In this document: positions 1 through 9,473 of the stretch, piece by piece
Position numbering within the stretch: position 1 is the first letter of the stretch
Layout of the letters: each line of letters starts with the position of its first letter
NCBI RefSeq assembly: GCF_003573545.1
Contig: NZ_QWET01000004.1
Span: 124,001 to 188,000, forward strand
Source: Mariniphaga sediminis
Lineage (GTDB): Bacteria > Bacteroidota > Bacteroidia > Bacteroidales > Prolixibacteraceae
Length of the DNA: 64,000 nucleotides
Direction: 5' to 3'
Program-made: the position numbers and the translations under genes
The notes under the pieces: model-generated
The model's database searches: none
Seen by the model: the letters and a program-made list of their open reading frames with translations, nothing else
Told to the model about the DNA's origin: nothing

Positions 1-255
1 CTCTCCGGTTAGCGATACAATACCAATATCATGGCCGGGATTGGCTTCAACTGCCACTAAATCTCCGGAAGCAAGCTTCAAGTTGTTTACATTTCGGAAA
101 AAATCTTTGCGGGTATTTTTAAATCGAACTTCAACAATGCCAAAATCATCCCCACCATCAGAAACATCACTTAACCAATCGGTAGCATGCAACTTGGCGC
201 AACTTACCCAGCTACATGTGCAAACTCCCCTGTCAACTGTATCCGCATTTTCCAT
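1..255 (-). CDS. ricT: RicT/YaaT-like PSP1-domain protein (partial, C-terminus cut by window edge)
   Basis: The reading frame is open from an ATG at 255 to the window edge, giving the first 85 residues. Three cysteines at C12, C14 and C19, followed by KL and DW, precede a stretch that reads as the start of a PSP1 domain. This pattern is that of the RicT (YaaT) family. In Bacillus RicT is part of the RicAFT iron-sulfur complex that affects RNA processing; the role in Bacteroidota is not established. It lies 117 bp downstream of holB on the same strand, as yaaT lies near holB in Bacillus, so the pair is probably co-transcribed. The C-terminal part is outside the window. Confidence 0.8.
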   Translation of the reverse strand, partial: MENADTVDRGVCTCSWVSCAKLHATDWLSDVSDGGDDFGIVEVRFKNTRKDFFRNVNNLKLASGDLVAVEANPGHDIGIVSLTGE

Positions 256-372
256 AACAACAATTCAGTTTAATGCTAAAACCTGAAAAGGTATATTAAT
301 CTTTTGGCGTCGCAATGAACAAAAATAATGATAAATAGCAATTTAATGGCGAAACAGCCACAAAAATGAATT

Positions 373-1497
373 TTACCTTTTAATCAGACGCACCATCCGC
401 AGCGCGGTATCAAGGAAAATAATCCTTGGATTTCCGTTCATTGAAATATGTTTTATCCCCCGTTCAAACTCTTTGGCAAACGGGATAATATTCCTTTCAT
501 TGATATAGGGTGCAAAGTTTTTACCCCACATTTTCTCGTCTTCGTTTAAGTAGACCAGTTCCGGTCTTCGCATATTCATAATAAAATACTCGCGAACCAG
601 CCGCAAAGCCAGATAAAAAAAAGCTTTCTGGCGATCGCGTCCCAGGCGGGCCATTTCTTCAGACCATTGTGTTAATTCATACACTTCGCGCTTATAGGCA
701 AATCGCATCATTTCCTGAAACTTTACAAAAAAATAACCGGTATTTTCATCGGGGTTCAGATATTCCACTGCCCGGATAAAATTTCCGTTAGCCAGCCGTA
801 CCGCATCAGCCACCTGTTCCGGGGAAAGTTCTCCTTTGGCTTTCAGGGCAAGGCGCAAAGAATCATTATCTACAAAAGGTACCTTGATACGTTGCGCTCT
901 CGATCGGATCGTGGAAATAACGGCCTCTTCATCTTCCGTTATCAGCAAAAAAAGGGTTTTACTGGGTGGTTCCTCGATCAGTTTTAACAACTTGTTGGAA
1001 CATGCCTGATGCATTTTTTCCGGCAACCAGATAATCATCACCTTATAGTCTGACTCGAAAGATTTCAGGTTCAGTTTCCGCATAATAGAATCACTCTCGC
1101 GCTCGTAAATCAAGCCCTGTGCGTTTTCATTCTCCACAAAACCCAGCCACTGGCTCAGGGTGAAGTAGGGTGTTTTTTTAACCATTTCCCGCCATTTCGG
1201 AAGAAAATCATCGGAAACGGGCTTTTTAAATTCCTTTGTTGGAAATACCGGAAAAACAAAATGCAAATCAGGGTGTGCCAGCTTTTGGTATTTACGGCAT
1301 GAAGGGCATTCGCCGCACGAGTCTGTCTCGCCCCTGTTCCTACAGGAAACATATTGTGCAAATGCGAGAGCCAATGCCAGCTTCCCCGTTCCTTCAGGGC
1401 CCGCCAACATCAAAGCATGACTTATCCGTTGCTCCTTAACCGAACGGACGAGCCTGTCTTTTATCTTTTCCTGACCAACTACATCTTTGAAAAACAT
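373..1497 (-). CDS. holB: DNA polymerase III subunit delta' (clamp loader)
   Basis: This 374-aa AAA+ protein has a Walker A motif GPEGTGK at residues 33-39, a four-cysteine zinc module (C52, C61, C64, C67) and an SRA/SRC-like sensor motif in RSRAQ. These are the marks of the delta' subunit of the replicative clamp loader, which helps load the sliding clamp (dnaN, also in this window) on primed DNA. Length is typical for Bacteroidota. It is divergent from pgk and is followed on the same strand by ricT. The start at 1497 gives the usual N-terminus MFFKDVVGQE. Confidence 0.92.
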   Translation of the reverse strand: MFFKDVVGQEKIKDRLVRSVKEQRISHALMLAGPEGTGKLALALAFAQYVSCRNRGETDSCGECPSCRKYQKLAHPDLHFVFPVFPTKEFKKPVSDDFLPKWREMVKKTPYFTLSQWLGFVENENAQGLIYERESDSIMRKLNLKSFESDYKVMIIWLPEKMHQACSNKLLKLIEEPPSKTLFLLITEDEEAVISTIRSRAQRIKVPFVDNDSLRLALKAKGELSPEQVADAVRLANGNFIRAVEYLNPDENTGYFFVKFQEMMRFAYKREVYELTQWSEEMARLGRDRQKAFFYLALRLVREYFIMNMRRPELVYLNEDEKMWGKNFAPYINERNIIPFAKEFERGIKHISMNGNPRIIFLDTALRMVRLIKR

Positions 1498-1613
1498 ATC
1501 CCAAAAATAATGGTTTTGGGTGGTTATCGGACAGAAGTTCCCTTCATTTGTGAAACATTTTTTAATTTGAAGTTTTCAGGATGCCACCTCCGTTTCCTGC
1601 GAAATTTATTTTC

Positions 1614-1621
1614 TATCTTTG
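1614..1621 (+). promoter_or_regulatory. -7 promoter element of pgk
   Basis: TATCTTTG is an exact match to the Bacteroidota -7 consensus TAnnTTTG. No convincing TTG is seen at the -33 position. Transcription starting a few bases downstream would leave almost no leader before the ATG at 1634, which favours the ATG at 1658 as the pgk start. Confidence 0.55.
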
Positions 1622-1657
1622 GTTGATTTTTAAATGAATCCATTAATAAAGAATAAA

Positions 1658-2851
1658 ATGCAAACAATTCACGACTACAATTTTTCAGGAAAAAAAGCAC
1701 TCATACGTGTTGATTTTAACGTGCCGTTAAACGAAAATTTTGAAATTACCGACGACACCCGTATACGGGCTGCGCTTCCTACCATCAAAAAAGTATTGGA
1801 AGGCGGAGGATCTCCGGTAATCATGTCGCATTTCGGCAGGCCCAAAAGCGGACCGGAAGACAAATTTTCCATGCGCCACCTGATAGATCATTTAAGCAAA
1901 TTGCTGGGCGTTGAGGTAAAACTGGCTCCTGACTGTATTGGAGATGAAGTGAAAAAGATTGCTTCCGAACTGAAACCTGGCGAAGTGCTGATGCTCGAAA
2001 ACCTGCGTTTTCACGAAGGAGAAACAAAAGGAAACGAGGAGTTTGCCAAGCAACTGGCCGAAAACGGTGACTGCTGGATTAACGATGCTTTTGGAACAGC
2101 CCACCGTGCGCATGCTTCCACAGCGGTAATCGCCCAGTTCTTCCCCAACGATAAAATGTTCGGGTACCTCATTGAAAGCGAAGTAAAAAGCCTCGACAAA
2201 GTGGTAAAAGATCCGAAACGCCCGCTAACTGCCATCATGGGTGGCGCCAAGGTTTCCAGCAAAATTACAATTATTGAAAACCTGCTGGGAAAGGTCGACA
2301 ACCTGATCCTGGGCGGCGGAATGACCTACACTTTCGTAAAAGCCAACGGCGGTGAAGTAGGTGACTCTATCTGCGAACCCGACTTTTTGGAAACAGCCAG
2401 AAACATTGAAAAACTGGCCAAAGAAAAGGGCGTGAACCTGATTATGGCAACAGATGTTTTGGCCGCTGACGATTTTAGTGAAAACGCCAACACCCAGACT
2501 GTTCAGGCCAGCCAGATTCCGGAAGGATGGCAAGGACTGGATGCCGGCCCCGAAAGCATTGCCAAATTCAAGGAAGTAATTAAAAACTCAGCTACCATTC
2601 TTTGGAACGGCCCGGTAGGTGTATTTGAGATGGACAAGTTTGCAGCAGGTTCAAAGGCCATTGGCGATGCCATTGTTGAAGCTACCCAAAAAGGTGCTTT
2701 CTCACTGGTAGGTGGTGGTGACTCAGTTGCCTGTGTAAACAAATTCAAACTTGCCGATGGCATGTCGTACATTTCAACTGCCGGCGGTGCCTTGCTCGAG
2801 TACCTGGAAGGAAGAACCTTGCCGGGAGTAGCCGCTGTTCGCGGAGAGTAA
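1658..2851 (+). CDS. pgk: phosphoglycerate kinase
   Basis: The product (397 aa from this start) catalyses ATP formation from 1,3-bisphosphoglycerate in glycolysis. Visible family motifs are RVDFNVP near the N-terminus, [24 protein letters not shown] and the C-terminal GGGDSVA nucleotide-binding segment. An in-frame ATG lies 24 bp upstream at 1634, but the family normally starts at MQTI.DYNF and the -7 promoter element at 1614-1621 also favours 1658. A strong intrinsic terminator follows at 2871, so the gene is probably monocistronic. It is divergent from holB. Confidence 0.97.
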   Translation: MQTIHDYNFSGKKALIRVDFNVPLNENFEITDDTRIRAALPTIKKVLEGGGSPVIMSHFGRPKSGPEDKFSMRHLIDHLSKLLGVEVKLAPDCIGDEVKKIASELKPGEVLMLENLRFHEGETKGNEEFAKQLAENGDCWINDAFGTAHRAHASTAVIAQFFPNDKMFGYLIESEVKSLDKVVKDPKRPLTAIMGGAKVSSKITIIENLLGKVDNLILGGGMTYTFVKANGGEVGDSICEPDFLETARNIEKLAKEKGVNLIMATDVLAADDFSENANTQTVQASQIPEGWQGLDAGPESIAKFKEVIKNSATILWNGPVGVFEMDKFAAGSKAIGDAIVEATQKGAFSLVGGGDSVACVNKFKLADGMSYISTAGGALLEYLEGRTLPGVAAVRGE

Positions 2852-2870
2852 ACAAAATACATAATACTTT

Positions 2871-2901
2871 AAAAACCCGGGGCTTTAGTTCCGGGTTTTT
2901 T
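2871..2901 (+). terminator. Rho-independent terminator after pgk
   Basis: A perfect 10-bp inverted repeat, AAAAACCCGG at 2871-2880 and CCGGGTTTTT at 2891-2900, encloses a 10-nt loop. The right arm itself carries the T run, which continues to 2901. Confidence 0.88.
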
Positions 2902-2946
2902 GGTTACGTCTTCTATCCTCAAAAAATTCCTACCTTTAAACAAAAA

Positions 2947-3375
2947 ATGAACAAAAAATCAGCTTTAGTCGAAAAACGTTTCCCTTCTTTCAATTGTGCC
3001 CAAACAGTTTTCAGTTTATTTGCCGATGAACTGGGACTGGACGAGACCACCTCATTAAAAATTGCCAGTGGGTTCGGCGGAGGCATGGCCTGTGCAGAAA
3101 CCTGTGGTGCCGTAACCGGCTCATACATGGTTATTGGATTGAAACACGGACATTCCACACCCAACCCCGAAGCAAAGGCAAGAACAAAAATGCTGATACA
3201 ACGCTTTAACGAAAAATTTAAAGAAAAGCACGGCTCCCTCATCTGCAAGGAGCTTACCGGCTTTGACATTTCCACACCGGAAGGCGCTTCTGAAGCACAC
3301 GAAGAGGAGGTGTTTACCACCCGATGTCCGTTGTTTCTCAAAACAGCATGTACCATTCTGGAGGAAGAATTATAG
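2947..3375 (+). CDS. C_GCAxxG_C_C family protein (putative redox protein)
   Basis: This 142-aa protein has the cysteine pattern of the C_GCAxxG_C_C family: FNCAQ, then CAETCGAVTG, then CKELTGF and a late CPLF...AC. The family is thought to be redox active or metal binding because of its conserved cysteines, but no reaction is established. There is no signal peptide or membrane segment. It stands alone between the pgk terminator and the mannosidase. A weak -7 element, TACCTTTA at 2931-2938, lies just upstream. Confidence 0.85.
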   Translation: MNKKSALVEKRFPSFNCAQTVFSLFADELGLDETTSLKIASGFGGGMACAETCGAVTGSYMVIGLKHGHSTPNPEAKARTKMLIQRFNEKFKEKHGSLICKELTGFDISTPEGASEAHEEEVFTTRCPLFLKTACTILEEEL

Positions 3376-3478
3376 AACTATCGAATCCATTTTAAATACC
3401 CCCGGTACAATATTATTTCCCAAATGAAGGTTTTAGGAGATAAATTGATTTTTGTATTTTCACAAAAAAATAAAGACA

Positions 3479-6067
3479 ATGTCGCCAAAAGTTAGCATGT
3501 TGTTTATTACGACAAGCGCCCTGCTATTTTTATGGGCGTGCCAGACAAAAAACAAAAACCCCCAACTACAAAGCCAACATGAAATAAATAACAACTGGTC
3601 ATTCCGTCAGGTGGGTGAAGATGAATGGCTCCCGGCGAAAGTACCGGGAACGGTACATACCGACTTAATGGAAAACGGAAAAATCGAAAACCCGTTCTAC
3701 CGGCTTAACGAACACGATGTACAATGGATTGACAAAGCTGACTGGGAATATAAAACCACGTTTGAAACAGATGAAAGTGTTTTGCTATACGACAGGGTGC
3801 AACTCGACTTTAAGGGCCTTGACACTTATGCTGATGTATTTGTAAACGGCACCCAGATTTTACAGACCGACAACATGTTCCGTGAATGGAAGGCTGATGT
3901 AAAAGAATTAGTAAAAAAGGGCGCAAACGAATTACGTATCGTATTTCATTCTCCGATTAAAGAAGGTATCAAAAAGTACGATTCACAGGGGTTTGAAATA
4001 CCCGTTTCGGACAATGACCTGGCAAAAATCGGGCAGGTGGAAGATGGCAAAAAAGTAAGTATTTACACCCGAAAAGCCGGTTACCATTTTGGATGGGACT
4101 GGGGGCCCCGACTGGTTACAAGCGGCATTTGGCGGCCGGTTTACCTGAAAGCCTGGGATAAAGCCTGCATCGAAAACCTGCAAATTGTACAACACGAAGT
4201 ATCGAATGAGAAAGCCACATTCACCGCAGTTTTTGAAATTGAAGCTGAAAAACGCAGCAAAGCCACCCTATCGGTTTTAAATAACGGAACCATCCTTGCC
4301 AGCGAAAAAGTACAACTGGAGAAGGGACTGAACAAATATCCGGTCGATTTTAAGATACAAAATCCGCAATTGTGGTGGACAAATGGTTTGGGAGAAGCAC
4401 ATCTTTACAACATCACAGGAGAGCTGAAAACGGGGCAGCGAACATTTTCCGAAGAAACCCGAATTGGAATCCGCACCCTCGAACTGGTGCGCGAAAAAGA
4501 CGAACAAGGCACCTCGTTTTATTTCAAGCTGAACGGACATCCGGTTTTTATGAAAGGCGCCAACATTATTCCCGGCGATGTATTTTTGCCCCGGGTAACA
4601 GCCGAGAAATACCGTACTACCATTGAAACGGCAAAAGAGTCGAATATGAACATGCTGCGCGTGTGGGGCGGCGGAATTTACGAAGACGACACTTTTTACG
4701 ACCTGTGCGATGAAAACGGCATTCTGGTGTGGCAGGATTTTATGTTTGCCTGCGCCATGTTTCCGGGCGACACTGCATTTCTCGAAAATGTAAAACAGGA
4801 AGCCATTGACAATATAAAGCGGCTGCGAAACCATCCGAGTATTGCACTGTGGTGTGGGAATAACGAAATTCTGGCGGCCTGGTATAGCTGGGGCTGGAAA
4901 GAACAGGAAGAAGCCAAAAACAAAGAAAATGCCGGTAAAATCTGGCAGGCATATACAGATATCTTTCATAAAATCCTGCCCGAAATGGTAGAGAAATACG
5001 ATCCGGGGCGCAGTTACTGGGGTTCCAGCCCATCGTCGGGCCTGGGTGTCCCGGCCGATTTGGTGAACGGCGATGAACATTACTGGGGAGTTTGGTGGGG
5101 CAAACAACCGTTTGAAACCTATGCCACTCATCTGGCCCGTTTTATGAGCGAATACGGGTTCCAGTCATTTCCCGAACTTTCTACAGTTCAGGAATATGCG
5201 GAGCCCGAAGACTTTGATATCTTTTCGGATGTGATGAAATCGCACCAGCGGTCTTCCATCGGCAACGGAACCATCGAATATTACATGCTGAAGGAGTACA
5301 AACAACCCAAAAATTTTGAATCATTCCTGTATGTCAACCATATTTTGCAGGCAGAAGGGATCAAGTTTGGGCTGGAAGGGCACCGCCGATCCATGCCATT
5401 CTGTATGGGAAGCCTTTACTGGCAATTGAACGATTGCTGGCCGGTGGCTTCGTGGAGTTCTACTGACTTCTTCCAAAAATGGAAAGCCCTTCAGTACTAT
5501 GTAAAAAAAGGCTTTGAACCGGTGTTGGTGAGCCCATACGTTGACGACCTGAAATTCAAAGTAGGCATTATTAACGACCGTCTGGAAAAAGTAAACGGAC
5601 AGCTTAACCTCAAACTAATGGATTTTGAGGGACAGGTAGTTTGGGAAAAAGCTTCCCTGGTAGAAATCCCGGCCAACTCAAGTGGCGATTACTTCAACGA
5701 AAACAGATATGAATTTTTGTACCGAAAAAATACCCGCAACCTGCTTTTTTATGCCGAACTAGTAGAAAACGGTAAAATAATTTCCAGGAATATTATCTTC
5801 TTCCGTCCGTTTAAAGAACTGGATGTTCCCCACCCCAATGTAGAGTACACCTTTGAAAAAACAGATGCTGGTTTCGACATTCACCTGAAAACAGACAAAC
5901 TGGCCAAAAATGTTTACCTGCAAATTGGCAACGAAAAGGGCTTCTTCTCAGACAATTATTTTGACCTCCTTCCCGGAGGACGGGCAACCGTTCACCTGAA
6001 AACCGGTATTTCGGAAGAAAAACTTGAAGATGTGTTTTCTTTTCGCACACTGGATGATGCGTTTTGA
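3479..6067 (+). CDS. GH2 beta-mannosidase, lipoprotein
   Basis: The 862-aa product is a glycoside hydrolase family 2 enzyme of the beta-mannosidase branch. It has an N-terminal sugar-binding domain, an immunoglobulin-like domain, and a TIM barrel holding the acid/base Glu in WCGNNE and the nucleophile Glu in MSEYGFQ. The N-terminus MSPKVSMLFITTSALLFLWA followed by Cys is a lipoprotein signal, so the enzyme should be membrane anchored, probably removing terminal beta-mannose from oligosaccharides. A TTG at 3452 would add nine residues; the ATG at 3479 fits the signal peptide better. It is not in a polysaccharide utilisation locus here: no susC/susD is adjacent. Confidence 0.9.
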   Translation: MSPKVSMLFITTSALLFLWACQTKNKNPQLQSQHEINNNWSFRQVGEDEWLPAKVPGTVHTDLMENGKIENPFYRLNEHDVQWIDKADWEYKTTFETDESVLLYDRVQLDFKGLDTYADVFVNGTQILQTDNMFREWKADVKELVKKGANELRIVFHSPIKEGIKKYDSQGFEIPVSDNDLAKIGQVEDGKKVSIYTRKAGYHFGWDWGPRLVTSGIWRPVYLKAWDKACIENLQIVQHEVSNEKATFTAVFEIEAEKRSKATLSVLNNGTILASEKVQLEKGLNKYPVDFKIQNPQLWWTNGLGEAHLYNITGELKTGQRTFSEETRIGIRTLELVREKDEQGTSFYFKLNGHPVFMKGANIIPGDVFLPRVTAEKYRTTIETAKESNMNMLRVWGGGIYEDDTFYDLCDENGILVWQDFMFACAMFPGDTAFLENVKQEAIDNIKRLRNHPSIALWCGNNEILAAWYSWGWKEQEEAKNKENAGKIWQAYTDIFHKILPEMVEKYDPGRSYWGSSPSSGLGVPADLVNGDEHYWGVWWGKQPFETYATHLARFMSEYGFQSFPELSTVQEYAEPEDFDIFSDVMKSHQRSSIGNGTIEYYMLKEYKQPKNFESFLYVNHILQAEGIKFGLEGHRRSMPFCMGSLYWQLNDCWPVASWSSTDFFQKWKALQYYVKKGFEPVLVSPYVDDLKFKVGIINDRLEKVNGQLNLKLMDFEGQVVWEKASLVEIPANSSGDYFNENRYEFLYRKNTRNLLFYAELVENGKIISRNIIFFRPFKELDVPHPNVEYTFEKTDAGFDIHLKTDKLAKNVYLQIGNEKGFFSDNYFDLLPGGRATVHLKTGISEEKLEDVFSFRTLDDAF

Positions 6068-6229
6068 ATACTGTCAGATACTAAAGGGGAAAATTTTCCC
6101 TTCAATATAAAATAAAAGATTGAGGCGGCTAAAAAGGTATTTCAGGAATTTTTATGAAAGGTGAAATGTTTCGATTGAATCTACCGTTTTTGCATCAACC
6201 GGAGAACGATGGCATTTTTCTGTAAAAAT

Positions 6230-7081
6230 TTATTCCGGATGGACATAGTGCTTAAGAATTTTTATCCGTATTAAGCCGGTCAATAAATTATACATCGCAA
6301 ATAGTTCCAGTGAAAATGGCAGGTACCCCAGATATCCGGCAAGCGGCATTTCAAAAAGTTTAGGTTCGTTAAGATATGGCAGTTCGTAAATCCATTTGGG
6401 AAAGGAATAATAATTCCACATTTCCCAAAAAAAGCCACATATCAGCACCCCACCCCAAAAGTTCCATACCGGCCGCCAATTCCCTTTTTCCGTGTATTGA
6501 AAAAAAGTATTAAAGCCCAGCCTGTAATTAATCGGCTCAACAATAAAATAGATGGCGACCCAGACCAACGGAAAAAAAACCGCCGGCCACACCAGGAATG
6601 CTACCAGCGTACCCCATCCCAAAACAAAGAATATCAACGGAAGACTTCTCCCGGTTTTCCAGCGAGGCTTCAGAAAACTCTGGCGGATAAAGGTTGCCAC
6701 AAGCTCTGCCGTTTCAAATACGGCAGGAAGTACTGTACTGAAATTCAGTGAAGCGTACAAAATATAAGCTGTATCGCTAAAATATTCCCTGCCTTGGTAC
6801 TGCCAGTTTTGCAACACACTGTTAAAAAGCTCAAATAACCACCAGAAAGGGACAGAAAATACAAACAGAAAAAAAAATCCTTTGGGACTCCTGCTCAGCA
6901 GCGAAGTTCCCTTCCGCATAAAAACCAGGCCGTCAACTGCCAGGATGTAGCCCAGCCAGAGGGGAAAAAATGTAAGGTGCGTGCGCAAACCTCCTGTTCC
7001 CCAATTCAGGAACCAAAAGACAACCACAAGCATCAGTCCCAGCCACCCTTGAAACGGATATTTTCCATTCACCCATCTCAT
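6230..7081 (-). CDS. multi-pass membrane protein of unknown function
   Basis: I do not recognise a function. The protein is very rich in aromatic and hydrophobic residues and shows about seven or eight likely membrane segments. It starts MRWVNGKYPFQGW and contains PVWW-like aromatic motifs between segments. A longer frame reaches an ATG at 7138 (302 aa), but its extra 19 residues look unlike the rest and sit only 10 nt from the terminator of the upstream operon, so I prefer 7081 (283 aa). It is convergent with the mannosidase gene and probably transcribed alone. Confidence 0.7.
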   Translation of the reverse strand: MRWVNGKYPFQGWLGLMLVVVFWFLNWGTGGLRTHLTFFPLWLGYILAVDGLVFMRKGTSLLSRSPKGFFFLFVFSVPFWWLFELFNSVLQNWQYQGREYFSDTAYILYASLNFSTVLPAVFETAELVATFIRQSFLKPRWKTGRSLPLIFFVLGWGTLVAFLVWPAVFFPLVWVAIYFIVEPINYRLGFNTFFQYTEKGNWRPVWNFWGGVLICGFFWEMWNYYSFPKWIYELPYLNEPKLFEMPLAGYLGYLPFSLELFAMYNLLTGLIRIKILKHYVHPE

Positions 7082-7148
7082 ATACGTACGAATAAAGAAG
7101 ATGCAAAAACCTCCATTCAAGTTACAAAATTGCCTCAAGGATAGAAAA

Positions 7149-7179
7149 CAAAAATACCGGGATTTTCCCGGTATTTTTG
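7149..7179 (-). terminator. intrinsic terminator of the carboxyltransferase operon
   Basis: A 14-bp perfect inverted repeat (7149-7162 and 7166-7179, core TACCGGGA and TCCCGGTA) is flanked by A and T runs on both sides, so it can work in both directions. It lies 31 bp beyond the stop codon of the biotin-carrying subunit at 7210. Confidence 0.87.
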
Positions 7180-7209
7180 TTGCACAATTCTTTCAGAAAA
7201 AGTTTCAGG

Positions 7210-9162
7210 CTATGAATCAGCCGGCTCAATAACCATCAGGACATCTCCTTTCGAAACCGAATCACTGGCGTCAAATTTGATTTCCTTTACCACGCCGTCA
7301 ACAGAAGACTCCAGATTGTTCATCATTTTCATTGCTTCGATAACTACTACCGTTTCTCCGGCATTCACTTTATCGCCCACTGCCTTTTTATATTCAACGA
7401 TCATTCCCGGAAGCGGGGCAGTTAAGCTACCCGTTTTTTCCACCTCTTTGATCCCGGTCTTCTTTTTGCGCCGGATGTTTGGAAAAGCAGCCTGAGCTTG
7501 CGTTCCATTCGGATCATTGATTTCAACGGTAAAGGTTTCACCGTCAACTGTCACCTCCAGTTCACGCCCGTTGCCCGTTGATTTTTTCGAAGTTAATTCA
7601 CCTGCCAGCGCTTTACGAACAAGTTCGTCCTCTTTTTTAACCTGTTCCATGGTTTTGGGTTTCACTTCATCCGGCATCTCTTCGAGTCCGTATTTCCATT
7701 TCAGAAAACGTTTCCCGGTTACGGGGTATAAGGCGCAAATCAATTCATCATCATGGTCTTTCGCCAGATCACTGAATTTTTCTTTTACCTCTTTCATTTC
7801 CGGTTCAAGGATCGAGCCCGGGCGAACCATAATTGGTTCTTCCCCACGCGGATAATCCTTCAGCGCTTTCTTTTGTACTTCAGGATTGATGGGTTGCGTA
7901 GTTTTACCATACAGGCCATAACAAAGGTCCTTCACCTCTTTGGTAATCTTTGCATATTCACCTTCATAAGAATCGAAAAGTACATTATTCACCGTTTGTA
8001 CACCTACAATCTGTGATGTTGGCGTTACCAAAGGAATGTTCCCCAAATCTTTCCGCACTTTAGGTAACAACCGGAATACATCTTCCAGTTTATCCAGGGC
8101 ATCCATTGCTTTCAACTGGTTAACAAGGTTCGAAAGCATCCCGCCCGGGGTTTGATGCAGCAACACATTGATATCAGTAACAGCATACTTCGGATTATTA
8201 TCGAGGTGCCGGTATTTCGGAATGTATTTTTCCATCTCGTTGGCAATGGCATTCACTTTATTGATATCCAATCCCGTGTCGCGGTTTGTTCCCAAAAGCG
8301 ACATGATAATGGGTTCCACCGCCGCATGGGATGTGCGGTATGCATAAGGCCCGATGCAGGTATCTACAATATCGACACCAGCCTCTATGGCTTTGAAAAT
8401 AGCAAGATCGCCCATTCCGGAGGTAAAGTGTGTATGCAAATTCACCGGAATATCAGTGATTTTTTTAATCTCACGAACCAGGTTGTAGATATCATAAGGG
8501 GCAATTAATCCTGCCATATCCTTAATGCAGATGGAATCGACTCCAAACGCAACCAGTTCCTTCACTTTACCGATATAATATTCCATATTGTACACCTCCC
8601 CACCCAAACGGGGTTGGTCGAGTGTATAACATACCACGCCCTGAAAATGCTTTTTATTCTCTTTGATAACCTTTGCAGCCGTTCCAAAATTACGAAAATC
8701 GTTTAAAGCATCGAAACAGCGAAAAATATCCATTCCATTGTCTACGGCCCGCTGAACAAAAGACTCAACCACATCGTCGGCATAATTCCGGTACCCCACT
8801 ACGTTTTGTCCGCGCAGCAACATGGAAAACGGCGTTTTCGGCATGTACTTTTTCAGAACACGAAGACGCTCCCAGGGGTCTTCCCCCAAATAGCGGTGCA
8901 TGGTATCAAAAGTGGCTCCCCCCCATGTTTCCACAGCGTTGAACCCAACATCATCAATCATTTCAGCTACCGGGATCATATCCTCCGTACGACCTCGCGT
9001 GGCAAACAATGACTGGTGCCCGTCGCGCAAGCTAACATCGTTTATCCTGACCGGGTTACCGGCCTTTGGACGGTCAGCGTCAAAATTCATGGAAGTCATT
9101 TCTATAACTCCGTGTTTATCGTATTTCATATGATTAAAATTGTTCATTTTCAAAGGTATCAT
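7210..9162 (-). CDS. transcarboxylase 5S-like carboxyltransferase fused to biotin carrier domain (PycB/OadA-like)
   Basis: The N-terminal part is a pyruvate/oxaloacetate carboxyltransferase barrel with RDGHQS, the metal-binding NLHTHFTSG (HxH) and IKDMAGL, whose Lys is normally carbamylated. The last about 75 residues are a biotinyl domain with the biotinylated Lys in EAMKMMNN (about K612). Such proteins are annotated as oxaloacetate decarboxylase alpha or pyruvate carboxylase subunit B. With the upstream 12S-like gene and no membrane beta subunit or biotin carboxylase nearby, a soluble methylmalonyl-CoA:pyruvate transcarboxylase is more likely. The start is uncertain: ATGs at 9162, 9147, 9129 and 9099 all precede the domain. 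It is the last gene of the operon. Confidence 0.88.
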   Translation of the reverse strand: MIPLKMNNFNHMKYDKHGVIEMTSMNFDADRPKAGNPVRINDVSLRDGHQSLFATRGRTEDMIPVAEMIDDVGFNAVETWGGATFDTMHRYLGEDPWERLRVLKKYMPKTPFSMLLRGQNVVGYRNYADDVVESFVQRAVDNGMDIFRCFDALNDFRNFGTAAKVIKENKKHFQGVVCYTLDQPRLGGEVYNMEYYIGKVKELVAFGVDSICIKDMAGLIAPYDIYNLVREIKKITDIPVNLHTHFTSGMGDLAIFKAIEAGVDIVDTCIGPYAYRTSHAAVEPIIMSLLGTNRDTGLDINKVNAIANEMEKYIPKYRHLDNNPKYAVTDINVLLHQTPGGMLSNLVNQLKAMDALDKLEDVFRLLPKVRKDLGNIPLVTPTSQIVGVQTVNNVLFDSYEGEYAKITKEVKDLCYGLYGKTTQPINPEVQKKALKDYPRGEEPIMVRPGSILEPEMKEVKEKFSDLAKDHDDELICALYPVTGKRFLKWKYGLEEMPDEVKPKTMEQVKKEDELVRKALAGELTSKKSTGNGRELEVTVDGETFTVEINDPNGTQAQAAFPNIRRKKKTGIKEVEKTGSLTAPLPGMIVEYKKAVGDKVNAGETVVVIEAMKMMNNLESSVDGVVKEIKFDASDSVSKGDVLMVIEPADS

Positions 9163-9267
9163 ATGGAACTCGCATGTATTTTAATCATCACCCTGGGTGT
9201 AAATATTTTACATACTCGTTTCATTTGTTCCCATTTTTAATTGTTTCCAAGTGTACTCATTCCTACA

Positions 9268-9462
9268 TTACGCCCGGCGCAAAACACGCCCTCTGAGCTG
9301 AATTACCTGGCGCTTGTTCATGGCAATTTCAATTCCGGTACGCGACCATTTGCTTAAACTGGTCATGTTATTTTCCGGTACTGTTGCGTTTGCTTTCTCC
9401 TGTTCGATGTAATAGGTTGCAGCTATTATCGCTGCCTTTTTCTTTTTTTCGTAAGTAGTCAT
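9268..9462 (-). CDS. small protein of unknown function in the carboxyltransferase operon
   Basis: This 64-aa charged protein starts 11 bp after the 12S-like gene stops and is followed by the biotin-carrying subunit. It has a Lys-rich start (MTTYEKKKKAA), a possible short helix, and a basic C-terminus ending RGRVLRRA. It has no membrane segment, so it is not an OadG-type gamma subunit. Its position resembles that of the small epsilon subunits of some acyl-CoA carboxylases, but I cannot show homology. Tight spacing on both sides supports a real gene and a structural or assembly role in the complex. Confidence 0.65.
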   Translation of the reverse strand: MTTYEKKKKAAIIAATYYIEQEKANATVPENNMTSLSKWSRTGIEIAMNKRQVIQLRGRVLRRA

Positions 9463-9473
9463 ATCAGTATATT

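Noticed and set aside
1502-1509. TATTTTTG on the minus strand as holB promoter
   Set aside because: It would put the transcription start at or inside the start codon; possible leaderless start but not supported further.
4277-5131. 284-aa open frame on the minus strand inside the beta-mannosidase gene
   Set aside because: It lies wholly antisense to a well-supported GH2 gene and has no family resemblance; a shadow frame.
6087-6100. Palindrome GGGAAAATTTTCCC between convergent genes
   Set aside because: No loop and no T run; could be a weak terminator or chance in AT-rich DNA.
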